Shown: positions 14,698-24,707 of the stretch, one piece after another
Numbering within the stretch: position 1 is the stretch's first letter
How the letters are laid out: each line of letters begins with the position of its first letter
DNA from: Hirundichthys speculiger
Taxonomy: Eukaryota; Chordata; Actinopteri; Beloniformes; Exocoetidae
Assembly: GCA_018398805.1 (NCBI GenBank)
Contig: JAGFBZ010000259.1
Span: 1 to 64,000 of the forward strand
DNA length: 64,000 bases
Direction of reading: 5' to 3'
Position numbers and translations under genes: made by a program
The notes under the pieces: model-generated
The model's input: the letters and a program-made list of their open reading frames with translations, nothing else
Database searches by the model: none
Told to the model about the DNA's origin: nothing

Positions 14698-15232
14698 CGT
14701 ATTAATAAGAGTAATACAACTTGAAAAAGATCTGTATAAGGTAGATTTAGAACAGATAAAAATATGCGATTAATTTGCGATTAATCATGATTAACTATTG
14801 ACAGTCATGCGAATAATTTGATTAATTATTTTGAGAAATTGACAGCCCTAATATATATATATATATATTTAATCCACGTTGTCTAACAATAAATAAGTAC
14901 AATAAGGAATAAACATCTCTCCTGTGAATTTAAAGCTAATAATCATCCATCCAAACAAGAAAGGGAGAAGTAATATCAGAAAATATGTGCTTCAGGCTTA
15001 GTGTGCATGCCCTGGTCTCAATCAACCAATCGCAATCGAGAATTCACGTCACGTTCATGGAGGGTACCCCCCCCCCCCCCCCCCGAAAATATTAAACCGT
15101 ATTTGCAGTATCTCCAAAACTCGGAAATCCGCGAATCCGCGGAAAATTGACACCCGTTATAAGGTCAAGTATTATAATACTTCATTATTGCTGGTCCCTT
15201 GCTCACCGATTTTTGTTGCAAGGATCAAATGG
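14698..15232. other. AT-rich intergenic DNA between the array and a LINE/SINE tail
   Basis: No coding sequence is supported here. It holds a DNA-transposon end fragment (listed separately), a short (AT)n tract near 14,850 and an 18-base run of C at 15,067-15,084. Confidence 0.6.
14755..14852. mobile_element. Terminal fragment of a hAT-type nonautonomous element
   Basis: GCGATTAAT is repeated and the fragment ends in TTGACAGCCCTA, whose complement TAGGGCTGTCAA is a terminus typical of abundant fish hAT-like MITEs. Only one end is present. The family is recognised from memory of the motif, not from a search. Confidence 0.45.
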
Positions 15233-15460
15233 ATTCAATTCAATTTTATTTCTACAGCGTCTGTTACAATGTCAATTGTCTCTAGGCGCTTTACAGAGAC
15301 CCAGATCATGACCCCCGACCAAATATCATTAACTCATTAACTAAAATTATAATATTAAATCCTAAACAAGGATAATGGCAGGTAAAAACTCCCATGGTGG
15401 GAGAAAAAAAACCTTTAAGCCAAACAGTGGCAAGGAAAAACTCCACTTTAAGAGGAAATT
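15233..15460 (-). repeat. LINE/SINE 3' tail, minus orientation
   Basis: ATTCAATTCAATTTTATT, then AGGCGCTTTACAGAGACC, then CAGTGGCAAGGAAAAACTCC match a very common teleost retroposon tail read backwards, so the A-rich 3' end (ATTGAATTG) is at the left. Truncated; no coding sequence. The family (possibly RTE/Expander-like) is uncertain. Confidence 0.55.
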
Positions 15461-15849
15461 ATAATAATAATAATTATAATTATAATGATCATAGTTGTCA
15501 TATATTAAAACTCTTTATAATGCCTTACAATCACTGGTATAATGCAATATAATCACTAGTATAATGCATTATAATGTGATTATAAGTCACTCTAAATGGT
15601 CATTGGGGGCTTCAAGTAAAGTGATGAAACTGCTCAGCTATAGGCTGATATAACACATTACAAACTGGTCATAAGTCACTATAAGTGGTTTACTTGAAGA
15701 AAAATACACATTTTTGATCTATTCATCAATTTTTGCTCACCATTGATAGCCATCATGACGGCTGCTCTTCACGAGCTGCATTGGACAATTGCATGACAGC
15801 AAAACTTTAGCATTCAAGAAGACCCCTCACCAACTCACCAAGAAAGATG

Positions 15850-16284
15850 TTAGAATTTGGATATCTTCTCAGTCGTAAGAATTATTGTTGTGCACTGGTG
15901 ATGCAGTCTATTCGGTTGTTAAACAAGGCACTGACAAACGACGGAGGTGCAAAACGGAGTTTATTTTCCAAGTCTGCATTCAAAATTCAGAGAGGTCATC
16001 ACAGAACGCTGGATTGTTCAGAATGACAAAGACAGAAAGGCGGGCAGTTCATCTAAACAACAAGTGGAAAAACACAGTAACCTTGGGATCTGTCTAAATG
16101 TAACTTAGCTACTTGATGGAGACAACACCAAAACAACCGGTGGCCTTGAATGAGGCAGGATTTAAGGCGAAGAGTCATGGTCTTAATTTATGCCACAGCA
16201 TGACACAGCAGTTTTAGCAAGTTTAGGCCTCAGAATGAACACAGCAGTTAACACAACAGTTCATCATGAATTTTTAACATCACA
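15850..16284. other. Insertion unique to copy 1, unidentified
   Basis: Copies 2 and 3 run straight from AAAGATG into ACCTTATCC. Copy 1 has 435 extra bases there, followed by a repeated ATG (16,285-16,287). No inverted termini or protein motif could be recognised. A 70-codon frame at 15,885-16,097 has no recognisable features. Confidence 0.6.
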
Positions 16285-16599
16285 ATGACCTTATCCAGGA
16301 GCTCATGAACAAAATGTCTGAAACCACAGAGAAGGCCTTCTTGGCTGCCTTCTCACTTGTAATCAAAACATTCTATCTTCAAGCTTATCATACATTTTTA
16401 TTTCCTTTTTGAAAAACATTTTTATAACATGACTTTTTTATGAACATGAACCATCTAACCCATATTTCTGCAATTCATAACATAAAATTCTGAACATAAA
16501 AATGGATGCTGAAACAATAACATTTACCTAAATATAACTGCAACATATTTACATACATATTACATATTTACATAGAGCACTTAACTTTTTTTAAATAAT

Positions 16600-16816
16600 T
16601 TACATTTCTCGACCTGCTCTCCTAATTCTTACAACTGTTCTTCCCGCCACAGTGATGCTCAGTTGATCTTTTTGTTCCAGCTCCTCACTGAAGGGCTCCC
16701 ACATTGTCTTTTCAATAAGCAGCGTTTCCCCGTTTGTCCGGTAGTTCAAGGATTCTGTTTTCTTCTTCCTCCAGAACACCAACAACGTTCACATTGGTGT
16801 ACGTCTCCTCTCTTTT
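16600..16816 (-). pseudogene. OB-fold-like gene relic, copy 1, 3' block (candidate last exon)
   Basis: On the minus strand a splice-acceptor-like TCTCCACAG at 16,817-16,825 leads into a frame beginning KREETYTNVNVVGVL. A second frame then continues through ESLNY...TNGETLLIEK, MWEPFSEELEQKD and LSITVAGRTVVR, ending at a stop at 16,600. Moving from the first frame to the second needs a one-base shift near the GAAGAAGAAAAC run; the shift is shared with the other two copies. Copy 1 also lacks 3 bp (one codon) compared with them. The hydrophobic/polar alternation and the W-x-x-F-x-E-E-L motif recall RPA-type OB folds. That is inference; I do not recognise the family. Confidence 0.4.
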
Positions 16817-16872
16817 CTGTGGAGAGAACATATAGATTAGTCAGTTTCCATGATACATTTTAGAATGACTAG

Positions 16873-18032
16873 TGTATTGAAGGTGTCGGGAAGGAGACCC
16901 AAACTGGTGACCTCGGACTAGGACTGTAATTAGGACTGAATTCTGAATCTTCAATCTCCCCAGGCTGTTGGACCAGAACAATAAAGGACTGAATTCACAC
17001 TCTCATGCCACTCTTTATTAAGGAGGTTCTTGAACATGCTTGATCTTATGACTGAAGGTTGTGCTTATTAATCACAGTGTTCATGGTTTCTACAAATAGA
17101 CAGAAGAAATAATAAACTATGCATAATTATGTACAACTTTCCCTAGGATTAAAGGTGGGGTAGGTGTTGTTTTTTTGCAACACTTTTTACAATATTTCCT
17201 GAAAACCTTTTCACATTCCCATTGCACCCACTGAAATAAAATGTTTGTAAAAAAAAACTAAACGTTTTGGTCCAGTCTAGAGGGTATAATCAGAGAAAAA
17301 CTCTGACCTATAAAAATAGTGATCATCACTATTTTGATTGGCTGCATAATACGTCCATCAAATATCAATGCACTCCCCCCCACCCCTCCCTCTCTCCCTG
17401 CAGTTCATGTAGTGGTGAATCATGTGAAGGCGTGGTTTCGAGGGGTGGGCTGAAGAGGAGGAGGCGGAGCCTTTGGGAGGAGGGAGGGAGTGTATATTTT
17501 CAAAATCTCACTTGAGTTGGATTGTTGGAACGGTTTTTCAAACAACACCGACACCACCTTTAAATTAGGGTTGGCAAAAAAAGGGTTAATCTGAGAAAAC
17601 AGCAACGCAGGTGCACAGAGCATGGGCTGACCGGTGGCAGTACTGAAGCTGAGAACTAAACTAAACACAGAAATAAAGCAACAAATAAATACTCATATGA
17701 GGTAAACAGACTTACACTCTCATGGACGCATGAACACACAGGTGGAAGGTTAAATGAAGAAAATGTCCTCGAGGGAAAACGGAGCTTGTTCCTTCGAGTG
17801 GAGCTGCCTGCACACTGAACGCGCCCAAAGCTGTGAAGATCTAAACTGACTTCTAATTGGTTGGGAAAGAAAACAACTTATGATTGGCTTAACGGTTGCT
17901 ATGCTGTTACTGGGCCACTGTTAAACAGCGTAGGAACAAACAAACTACAGGAAAAGTGGACCCTGCATAGTAATCTAACACAAACATAAATGAATAACAT
18001 TCAGAAGGATAATAATTGGACCCTTGTTAGCA
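16873..18032 (-). mobile_element. Solo LTR (1,160 bp) with 5-bp target duplication
   Basis: Present only in copy 1. Copies 2 and 3 read GAATGACTAGCACAT without it. In copy 1 the target ACTAG is duplicated exactly at 16,868-16,872 and 18,033-18,037, and the insert begins TG and ends CA, as LTRs do. On the minus strand AATAAAG near 17,015 is a plausible polyadenylation signal, which sets the orientation. No internal coding region is present, so it is a solo LTR left by recombination. It contains a nested TTAA-flanked MITE at 17,149-17,563; without it the LTR is about 750 bp. Confidence 0.75.
17149..17563. mobile_element. TTAA-flanked MITE nested in the solo LTR
   Basis: Left end TTAAAGGTGGGGTAGGTGT and right end ACACCGACACCACCTTTAA are inverted copies matching at 17 of 19 positions, each bounded by TTAA. 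That target choice is typical of piggyBac-like elements. It is 415 bp including both TTAA, with no coding capacity, and carries a G-rich segment (GGAGGCGGAGCC). Confidence 0.65.
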
Positions 18033-18281
18033 ACTAGCACATATCTTATCACTGTAATTTAGAGTTTATTATAATCTCTTTGACTATTCTTGTTTATTCT
18101 AAAAGGTTCACACATTGCAACCTGGTAACAGTGGCTCTGGACAGGTTTTCTTCTTTGAACTGCCAAAGGACTCTAAATGAATTAAATTATTTAGTCTTGC
18201 AGCAGGAATTAGATTTGTAATGAGCTCATTTAGTGGAGAAAAGTGGAAGTTTAAACATGTTATCAATGTTCTGTTGTGAAT

Positions 18282-18662
18282 AATACCGTATTGGCCCATA
18301 TTACTATTTTAATGCAGTTATTGAACTACATGGTTGTTGCTGATTCACTGAGTCATAGTCTCAGATTAAAGATAACAACGTTTATTAAATAATACTACAT
18401 CTTGATCTTAATTAAGATGGAAACCTGACACGAAGCTATACCTTCAGTATGTAACAATACTAACTAAAAAAGATGAAATCATTAAAATGTTTAACAATAC
18501 AGCAAAATGTTATCTGTTTTCTATAGTAATTGTACAATAAAAGTTGTTTTATGAATAATCTTATTGACTTCATATTTTTATTTTCCGAAAAAAATGATAT
18601 TTAAAAAAAATACAAGTTGTCTTATGATATAGTCGCCCTATATACGGGCCAATACGGTAATA
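18282..18662. mobile_element. MITE-like element with TACCGTATTGGCCC inverted ends (copy 1)
   Basis: Left end AATACCGTATTGGCCCATAT and right end ATATACGGGCCAATACGGTA are imperfect inverted repeats about 380 bp apart. The interior is AT-rich and noncoding. Orthologous copies sit at 30,298-30,674 and 38,188-38,565, so it predates the segmental duplication. Confidence 0.55.
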
Positions 18663-18730
18663 TTGGCCGTTGTTTGAAAGTCTTTTAGCTTTCATTGTAT
18701 CCAAATGTCTTGTTTTGTGTCTGTGTGTAA

Positions 18731-18987
18731 GGGGATCTGCTGGATCCTATCCCAGCCGTCTACAGGCAAAAGGCAGGAGTACACCCTGGACAGGTCTCCA
18801 GTCCATCGCAGGGCCATAGGCAGACAAACATCCACTGACACTCAATCACTCCTACGGGCAATTTAGAACCACCAATTAACCTGACATGCATGTCTTTGGA
18901 CTGTGGGAGGAAGCTGGAGTACCCGGAGGAAACCCACGCAAGCACGGGGAGAACATGCAAACTCCACACAGAAAGGCCCCTGCCGAG

Positions 18988-18990
<3 letters not shown>
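18731..18990 (-). mobile_element. LINE-derived 3' region fragment, minus orientation
   Basis: GGGATCTGCTGGATCCTATC, CCAGTCCATCGCAGGGCC, GACATGCATGTCTTTGGACT and GGGGAGAACATGCAAACTCC mark a widespread vertebrate retroposon fragment. Orientation is set by related copies whose (ATGG)n tail is at the 3' end. It abuts an (AT)n tract on the right. Related pieces lie at 19,696-19,830 (opposite orientation) and 42,842-43,181. Confidence 0.6.
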
Positions 18991-19049
<59 letters not shown>

Positions 19050-19050
19050 C

Positions 19051-19090
<40 letters not shown>

Positions 19091-19137
19091 ATGTATGGCA
19101 TGTTAGGTATTCTAACATGCCGAGTTAGAATATTACC

Positions 19138-19180
<43 letters not shown>
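18991..19180. repeat. (AT)n and (GT)n microsatellites
   Basis: Two blocks, about 18,991-19,091 and 19,141-19,180, of alternating AT with a GT stretch. Frames of repeated Y and I residues across them are artefacts. Confidence 0.95.
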
Positions 19181-19183
<3 letters not shown>

Positions 19184-19600
19184 TTCCTCTTAAAGATAAT
19201 GAAGTAACACAATTTTATTAATTAGGTTGAATTGATTCAACGCACAGGGATGAAGTCTTTCCCTGCCTTCACCTTCTTTAAAAAATGGAAATAAAATAGA
19301 AAACTGTGATAGTTTGACTTTAGAAATTCTTTATCTCATATTTCAATAACTATTTAGATTACAAATAAAAACATTGAGCAAAAATACAAAATTGGGGAAG
19401 CACAAGAGGATTATCAGTTATACTAAAGAATGACTTAAGACTACAAAAGAAAGTGTACAATACAAGAAAAACTATAAAAGAAAGTATTCTACTTTTTTAA
19501 TTATATGAAATGGTGCTAATGTAATCTTATACAATGAGGTTGTCTTAAGGCTAATTGGTTCTTGTTAAGAATTATATACATAATCCCATAAACACACTTC
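19181..19600. other. AT-rich DNA, nothing recognised
   Basis: No coding sequence, RNA gene or mobile-element end could be supported. Confidence 0.5.
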
Positions 19601-19624
19601 CTACATATACATACATATATGTAT

Positions 19625-19694
<70 letters not shown>

Positions 19695-19695
19695 T
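19601..19695. repeat. (AT)n microsatellite
   Basis: Pure alternating AT over most of the interval, preceded by TACATATATG-type degenerate units. Confidence 0.95.
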
Positions 19696-19828
19696 TGCAA
19701 TGGACTGGCTACCTGTCCAGGGTGTACCCTGTCTTTTGCCCGTAGACGGCTGAGATAGGCTCCAGCAGATCCCCATGACCCTTCAGAGGATGATGAAATG
19801 GGTATAGCTAATGGATTGAAGGATGGAT

Positions 19829-19830
<2 letters not shown>
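19696..19830 (+). mobile_element. LINE-derived 3' end with (GGAT)n tail, plus orientation
   Basis: It contains the complements of the GTCTACGGGCAAAAG and GGGGATCTGCTGGAGCC segments seen at 18,731 and 42,875, and ends in GGATTGAAGGATGGATGG. This fixes the 3' end of that retroposon family and lies inverted to the copy at 18,731-18,990. Confidence 0.6.
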
Positions 19831-19922
<92 letters not shown>

Positions 19923-19935
19923 ATGTGTGTGTGAG
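19831..19935. repeat. (AT)n followed by (GT)n microsatellite
   Basis: About 44 bp of AT alternation followed by about 45 bp of GT alternation. Confidence 0.95.
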
Positions 19936-19963
19936 AGATAGAGTTATAAAATGTCACTTCCAC

Positions 19964-20386
19964 CTATAATATAAGTCTGACCTCAATGACTTCCCCCTGC
20001 ACACTCATGAGGTCCTTGGTGTTCTCACACTCTTTTAGGGGGGTCAAAGGTGAGGGTGGGTGCAGTAGTCCTTCAGCCTTTGGATCCAGTTCTTCTGATG
20101 TTGTGAGATTTGCAGCTCTGAAGAACTTTGTATTTTTGTTAATATTAATATTGTAGGGGTGACTGTCCCCTCAAGTCATGCCCCTTAATGATATATAACA
20201 ATCCCTCCTTGAGGTTTTTGGCATATTCTTCAAAAATAGTAATTTTTGTGATGGACTCGCCATCAGATATCACTCCAATTAGATTTTTTTTTTGTTACTG
20301 CTGGGCGAGCCAAATTTTCAGAAAAATCCCAGGCAATAACTTTGGGCTGAGTTTCAAGTTTAAGAATTTTAATATAGAGAGGTGCA
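19964..20386 (-). pseudogene. OB-fold-like gene relic, copy 1, 5' block split by a gypsy element
   Basis: Minus-strand protein-like sequence whose start (MALAQLLWTKQD...) lies at 24,708-24,760, on the far side of the gypsy insertion. Recognisable segments are KILKLETQPKVIAWDFSEN, SDGESITKITIFEEYAK, LLYIIKGHDLRGQSP, then in another frame YNININKNTKFFRAANL, SEELDPKAEGLLHPPSPL and MSVQGEVIEV. A splice donor-like GAG/GTCAGA at 19,982 would join in phase 0 to the block at 16,816. Breaks: a one-base shift at a C4 run (CAGTCACCCC), shared with the other copies, and a longer A run in AVTKKK found only here. Function unknown; the strand-like alternation suggests OB folds (inference). Confidence 0.4.
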
Positions 20387-20569
20387 TGTCGTGGTGTGGG
20401 TTTAATAAACAGTCTTGTGGTAATGTAGAATACTTTTATTCTCGAACCGGCTCTCACAGTAACAGCAATACAGAAGCGTAGTCAAGAGCACTCTCCTCAT
20501 AGCTTTGTACATCTGGTCTAAACTTTCTGTTTGCTTGTCAATGTAAAAGCATGCATTGCTAACACCACA
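20387..20569 (-). repeat. Gypsy 3' LTR (183 bp)
   Basis: Begins TGTGGTGTTAGC and ends CCACGACA on the minus strand. It contains the candidate polyadenylation signal AATAAAAG. Confidence 0.9.
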
Positions 20570-20582
20570 TCTCCCCTTCTGG
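20570..20582 (-). other. Gypsy polypurine tract
   Basis: The minus-strand purine run AGAAGGGGAGA lies immediately 5' of the 3' LTR, where plus-strand DNA synthesis is primed in LTR elements. Confidence 0.75.
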
Positions 20583-20870
20583 AAAACAGAACAGACAGAA
20601 TGTACACATTTACCTTTAAACTGTTCATGCAAAAAAAAAAAAAAACTGGAGATCCTTATCACCCTTCTGAATAGAAACAACTCTCTTATGGAGAACAATA
20701 AACTTTTCTTCACCTTTTCAAACACCCCTCAGTATCTCAAAATAGATTAAATCATATGTATGGCTTTATATGGAAAATAACTAAAAATACTGTATCAGGA
20801 CATACACTCTCTGAGGAATTTCAAATCACACATTTGAACACAATAACACAATAACATTTCTCGTTCTTTT

Positions 20871-21887
20871 TTATTTTCTTTTTTTCACATTATTCCGATG
20901 TCTCGCACGGTGTCTTCTGTTGAAGTTTGCAGTGTCCTTTTCTCTCCTCTCCTTTTCTTTTGCTGCAACAACGGTGCTGACTGGAAGCTCTGGAGTGAGT
21001 AGAGAAGGATGCTGGGGCACTGGTGTGCGCAGTCTCCTGCCCATAAGGAGTTGAGCGGGACTGTATCCATTTGCGAGTGGTGTGTCCAACAGAGCGAGAT
21101 ATGGATCCTTCGCTTTCTTTAACATTCGTTTCACGTGTTGGACGTGGCGCTCTGCCTCTCCATCGCTCTGAGCAAACCTAGGGCTGCTAGTGTTGTGAGT
21201 GAACCCGTAAGCTGCTGCAAAGTCTTTGAACTGTTGGCTAGAATATTGTGGACCATTGTCACTGAAAAATTCCTCAGGGACCCCATGTGTGGAGAAGATC
21301 GACTTAAGGTGCACAATAATGTCCTGTGAACGTGTAGGGGTTAATTTGGCAACCTCCACATACCTAGAATAATAGTCCACTACTAAAAGGTAGTCATCTC
21401 GGTTGAGTGTGAACATATCAGAACCGACTTTTTGCCATGGTCTCTCTGGGAGTTTACTGGACATTAGTGGTTCCACAGGGTTGGCACGCTCTTTAATGCA
21501 TGTTTGACAGGATCTCACTAGCTCGTTTAGTTGGCCACTCAAGCCAGGCCACCATACAGTCTCTCTGGCCCGCTCACGGCACCTGGTCATCCCTTGATGT
21601 CCCTCATGTAGAGCATCGAGGACAGAGCTGCGCATAGCTGTGGGAATGACTAACCTGGAACCCCTGAGCAGTAGTCCATCATGCACTGTAAGTAGGGCTT
21701 TATCAGAACAGTAAGCTCTCACTGGACCTGTGAGCTGGCTGCGGTCAGGCCATCCACACTGACAGTGTAACATGACTTCTGAGCACACGCTGTCTTCCTG
21801 CAGTTGTTCTCTCAGCTGTGTCATGTATGTTGAGCTAGCAGGCATGCAATTGACAATTTCATCTACATAGATGTTTATGTCTTCCAT
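20871..21887 (-). pseudogene. Gypsy integrase
   Basis: Open frame of 338 residues. Near residues 94-131 is an H-x3-H...C-x2-C zinc finger (HEGHQ...SCQTC). The catalytic core shows the first Asp in GSDMF, the second in FFSDNGPQYSS and the Glu in SDGEAERHVQ, the usual DDE arrangement for integrating the cDNA copy. The C-terminal part is rich in Arg and Lys (RRHRARHRNNVKKRK). The frame itself looks intact, but it is part of a polyprotein whose upstream portion is broken, so it cannot be made in the normal way. The methionine at 21,887 is arbitrary: the reading continues upstream towards the damaged RNase H. Confidence 0.85.
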
Positions 21888-21946
21888 TAAGTCCTTGTCA
21901 GTTTGTTGTGATTGAGAATTTTGACTGAGCGTGAGAGTGTGTCAAC

Positions 21947-22145
21947 TAGTGCTGGGCGATATGGAAAAATCATATATCACGATATGGACTGTTTTATATC
22001 ACGATAACGATATATATCACGATATACCATAATAAAGTATGTTTTCAGTTATTCTCTGAGAAGTTTGACAAAAATTTCATTGTTTACTTTCAACTTTATT
22101 TTGAAAGGACATTTAGCTGAACTGTCACAAACATACATTTTAGTG
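21947..22145. mobile_element. hAT-like MITE fragment inside gypsy pol
   Basis: TAGTGCTGGGCGATATGG followed by repeated ATATCACGATAT is a common fish nonautonomous element end. It replaces most of the RNase H coding region. The right end is not clear and no target duplication was found, so the boundaries are approximate. Confidence 0.55.
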
Positions 22146-23126
22146 TCCCTCCTCTCCCTCCTTCTGAAGGAGAACTGTACCCAGTCCATATGAAGAGGCA
22201 TCCGCTGACAGTTTCAGGTCTTTGTTAGGATTGTAAAGTGTCAGTACAGGTGGCGATGTGAGACATGTTTTTAGCAACTCAAATGCTTTCTGCTGTGCAC
22301 AACCTCAGGCCCAGTGATTCTTTTTAGAGAGAAGGTCTCTCAGCGGCTTGTCCTTTTCTGCCAGGCCTGGAATGTACTTTCCCAGCTGATTTAGCATTCC
22401 CAGGAAACTGCAAATTTCTCCTGTGTTGGCTGGCTCTTTCAAGGACATAACAGCTTTTACTTTGTCTGGGTCTGGCTGCACACCATCAGCCGACAGAATG
22501 TGATCAAGGAATTTCACTTGAGCTTTGCGAAGCTCACACTTCTCCATGTTAAGTGTGACCCCGGCTTCTTGAAGCTTGCGAAGTACGGAGTGTAGTCTGA
22601 TGTCATGCTGCTGTGGATTTTCAGCCCAAATGAGGATATCGTCCATGTGACATACAACCCCCAGTAGTCCGTCGAGAATCATGGACATGCGCCGCTGAAA
22701 ATGTTCTGGGGTGGACGCTATGCCGAAAGGCAGTCTGTTAAAATAAAAGCGGCCAAAGGGAGTAATAAAAGTTGTGTACCGTGCTGACTCAGGGGATAAT
22801 GGAATCTGCCAAAATCCTCGGTTGGCATCTAACTTACTGAAGACCCGAGCTCCTGCCAGAGATCCTAGAGTCTGTTCAACTGAAGGCAGTATGTATTTCT
22901 CTATGCAGACTGCTTCGTTGAGGCGGGTGAGGTCAACACAGATGCGTACTGAGCCCGTCTTTGTTGGCGCTGGGACCATGCCCGAACACCAGTCGGTTGG
23001 CTCCTCCACTCTGGAGATGACGCCAGTGTCCTCCATTTTCTTGAGTTCCTCTTTGACTTTGGCAAGTAGAGGGATGGGGACCCGTCTCGGGGTGGCCAGT
23101 GAATAGGGAATAGCGTCTGGCTTAAG
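22146..23126 (-). pseudogene. Gypsy reverse transcriptase and start of RNase H
   Basis: The RT domain copies element RNA into DNA. Visible motifs in order are VRICVDLTRLNEAV, FSKLDANRGFWQIPL, LPFGIASTPEHFQRRM, the catalytic CHMDDILIWA (His in place of the more common Tyr before MDD) and SFLGMLNQLGKYIP. The frame starts upstream of the methionine at 23,036, at KPDAIPYSLATPRRVPIPLL, after a probable 2-base loss near 23,133. At 22,307 a TGA follows HWA; reading through it gives RNase H sequence (CAQQKAFELLKTC, DLKLSADASSYGLGTVLL) until the MITE at about 22,145. The rest of RNase H is missing. Confidence 0.85.
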
Positions 23127-23127
23127 C

Positions 23128-23820
23128 TTAATAGTAAGGCTGCTGCATCATCCCTAAACCCTTACACAACTTTGGGTAGGATTCTTCCATTTCTGACATA
23201 TCTATGCTGTCTGCTTTGTAAACTAGTTTCAGCTTTACGCTTGCTGGTCTGCTTAACAGGGCTACATTCAAGTCATTGACAACATAAATATCTTCCTGTA
23301 TCACCTGCTCTCCTTTACATAGTGACTCACTATACCTGCCTAACACAGATAAGGGCATGCGGCCTGGACCAAACAGTGGTCTGTCCGACTTAAGCAACTG
23401 TGTGTCTCTTTCAGTAATGGCATAGAAGGTCTGGGCTGGAATAACTGAAACATCAGCTCCTGTGTCTATCTTAAACCTCACTTTATGGTTTCTTATTGTC
23501 AAATCAGCATACCATGGGTCTAAGCCTGCATCAACTGAGCCTAAGAACAAGGGAGAGTCACCTTCTGTTTCTACAACATGGACTATTTTGGTAGATTTAC
23601 ATACTTTACTGTAATGACCTCTCTTTCCACATGTGTGGCATGTCACCTCTTTGGCTGGACACTGTGCTTTTGAATGGCCAGGGGATTTTCCACATCTGTA
23701 GCATGTAGACTGGCGATCAGAAGATGGTTGTGGCTTTGTAGACTGGTGCTTTGAGTGATGAGAAGACTTGGGTGTGAATGGTTTTTGCTTTCTGCCTTTT
23801 GTCACAGCATCGATGTCCAT
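23128..23820 (-). pseudogene. Gypsy nucleocapsid zinc knuckles and aspartic protease
   Basis: A 230-residue frame. Two CCHC-type knuckles, CYRCGKSPGHSKAQC and CHTCGKRGHYSKVC (about residues 40-74), bind element RNA. The protease active site DTGADVSVIP is near residue 119. It ends early at a stop after GMMQQPYY because of a frameshift relative to RT. It is one frame away from gag (23,822-24,457), splitting capsid from nucleocapsid, which is more likely decay than programmed frameshifting. Confidence 0.85.
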
Positions 23821-23821
23821 C

Positions 23822-24457
23822 CTACCTCCACCTGTCTGTCTGCTGCTTTTTAATCACTTCAGATTGTCTGGCTTGCTGGACTGCTTTTCTCAGTGTCAAG
23901 TCTCTGTCTAACTGCATCCTTTCAGATAGACTGATGTCTCTCAGACCCACCACAATGCGATCTCTTACTAGCTCGTCGTGGAGTGCGCCATATTGGCAGT
24001 TCTCAGCTAGTGCATACAAGGGAGTAATGAAAACATCCACAGGCTCGTTCGGCTGCTGGACTCTTTGGTTGAATCTTGTCCTCTCATATATAACATTTTT
24101 CCTCGGCACGAAGTATGCTTTAAACGTGGCTTTTACCGGGCCGTACTGCTGTCTCTGTGCGGTGGTCAAGTCACGTCCCCGCAGGATGTTGTCTGCTTCA
24201 TCCCCCATGCAGTATATCAGCGTGTTCACCTGGTTAGCCTCTGTGCTAAGATGGAGATTGCTAGCCAGTCGGAATCTCTCGAATCTGCGTATCCACTGTT
24301 CCCAATCTTGAGGTTTTGAGAAGTCGAAGGCTTGCGGTGGTTGAATGGTGAACGTAGTGCCCGGAGCGTTCGCGTTAGCCTCTAGCTGCGGAGCTTGGGG
24401 AGCCGCGTTGCCGCCGTCCTCATCAGCCATCTGGATCGCGGACATTAACAGTTCCAA
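23822..24457 (-). pseudogene. Gypsy Gag capsid region
   Basis: A 211-residue frame with the retrotransposon Gag signature: QAFDFSKPQDWEQWIRRFER near residues 42-61, then LIYCMGDEAD and QRVQQPNEPVDVFITPLYAL. It would form the particle shell. It lies just inside the 5' LTR. The following knuckle/protease frame is offset by one base. Confidence 0.8.
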
Positions 24458-24519
24458 ATCTCTCTCTTCAGCTCCAAACTATAGCTGGTTACCACTGTTG
24501 TCGCCCACTTCTGATGCCA

Positions 24520-24702
24520 TGTCGTGGTGGGGGTTTAATAAACAGTCTTGTGGTAATGTAGAATACTTTTATTCCTGAACCGGCTCTCACAGTAACAGCA
24601 ATACAGAAGCGTAGTCAAGAGCACTCTCCTCATAGTTTCGTACATCCAGTCTAAACTTCCTGTTTGCCTGTCAATGTAAAAGCATGCATCGCTAACACCA
24701 CA
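24520..24702 (-). repeat. Gypsy 5' LTR (183 bp) and adjacent primer-binding site
   Basis: Same 183-bp sequence as the 3' LTR with about 10 differences. Directly inside it on the minus strand is TGGCATCAGAAGTGGG, which starts with the TGG expected of a tRNA primer-binding site; the tRNA is not identified. Confidence 0.85.
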
Positions 24703-24707
24703 ATGCA

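Larger units (their letters stand above)
20387..24702 (-). mobile_element. Ty3/gypsy LTR retrotransposon (Mag-like), full length but defective
   Basis: Flanked by 183-bp LTRs (20,387-20,569 and 24,520-24,702) with TGT...ACA ends and a 5-bp target duplication GTGCA/ATGCA with one mismatch; the empty site is visible in copies 2 and 3 (GAGGTGCAGGCC). Read on the minus strand the order is 5' LTR, gag, zinc knuckles plus protease, reverse transcriptase, part of RNase H, integrase, 3' LTR. By hand count the LTRs differ at about 10 of 183 positions, so the insertion is not recent. It splits the first block of the OB-fold-like relic. Frameshifts, a stop and a MITE insertion in RNase H make it inactive. 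Confidence 0.9.

Noticed and set aside
67..14724. Open frames of 66-107 codons reading MQRPQDWTNMVV... on the plus strand
   Set aside because: They are produced by the 59-bp repeat in rotating frames, with no start, domain or codon logic of a gene.
15885..16097. 70-codon frame in the copy 1 insertion
   Set aside because: No recognisable features, and absent from the paralogous copies.
18108..18299. Minus-strand frame MGQYGIIHNRTL... as a middle exon of the OB-fold-like relic
   Set aside because: It is conserved in the copies, but the two outer blocks already join in phase without it and no good splice sites flank it.
18876..19212. Frames rich in alternating I and Y on both strands, also at 19,516, 32,408 and 44,169
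   Set aside because: Translation of (AT)n microsatellites.
20871..21887. Integrase frame as a domesticated host gene
   Set aside because: It sits in place inside a gypsy element with matching LTRs; nothing suggests independent expression.
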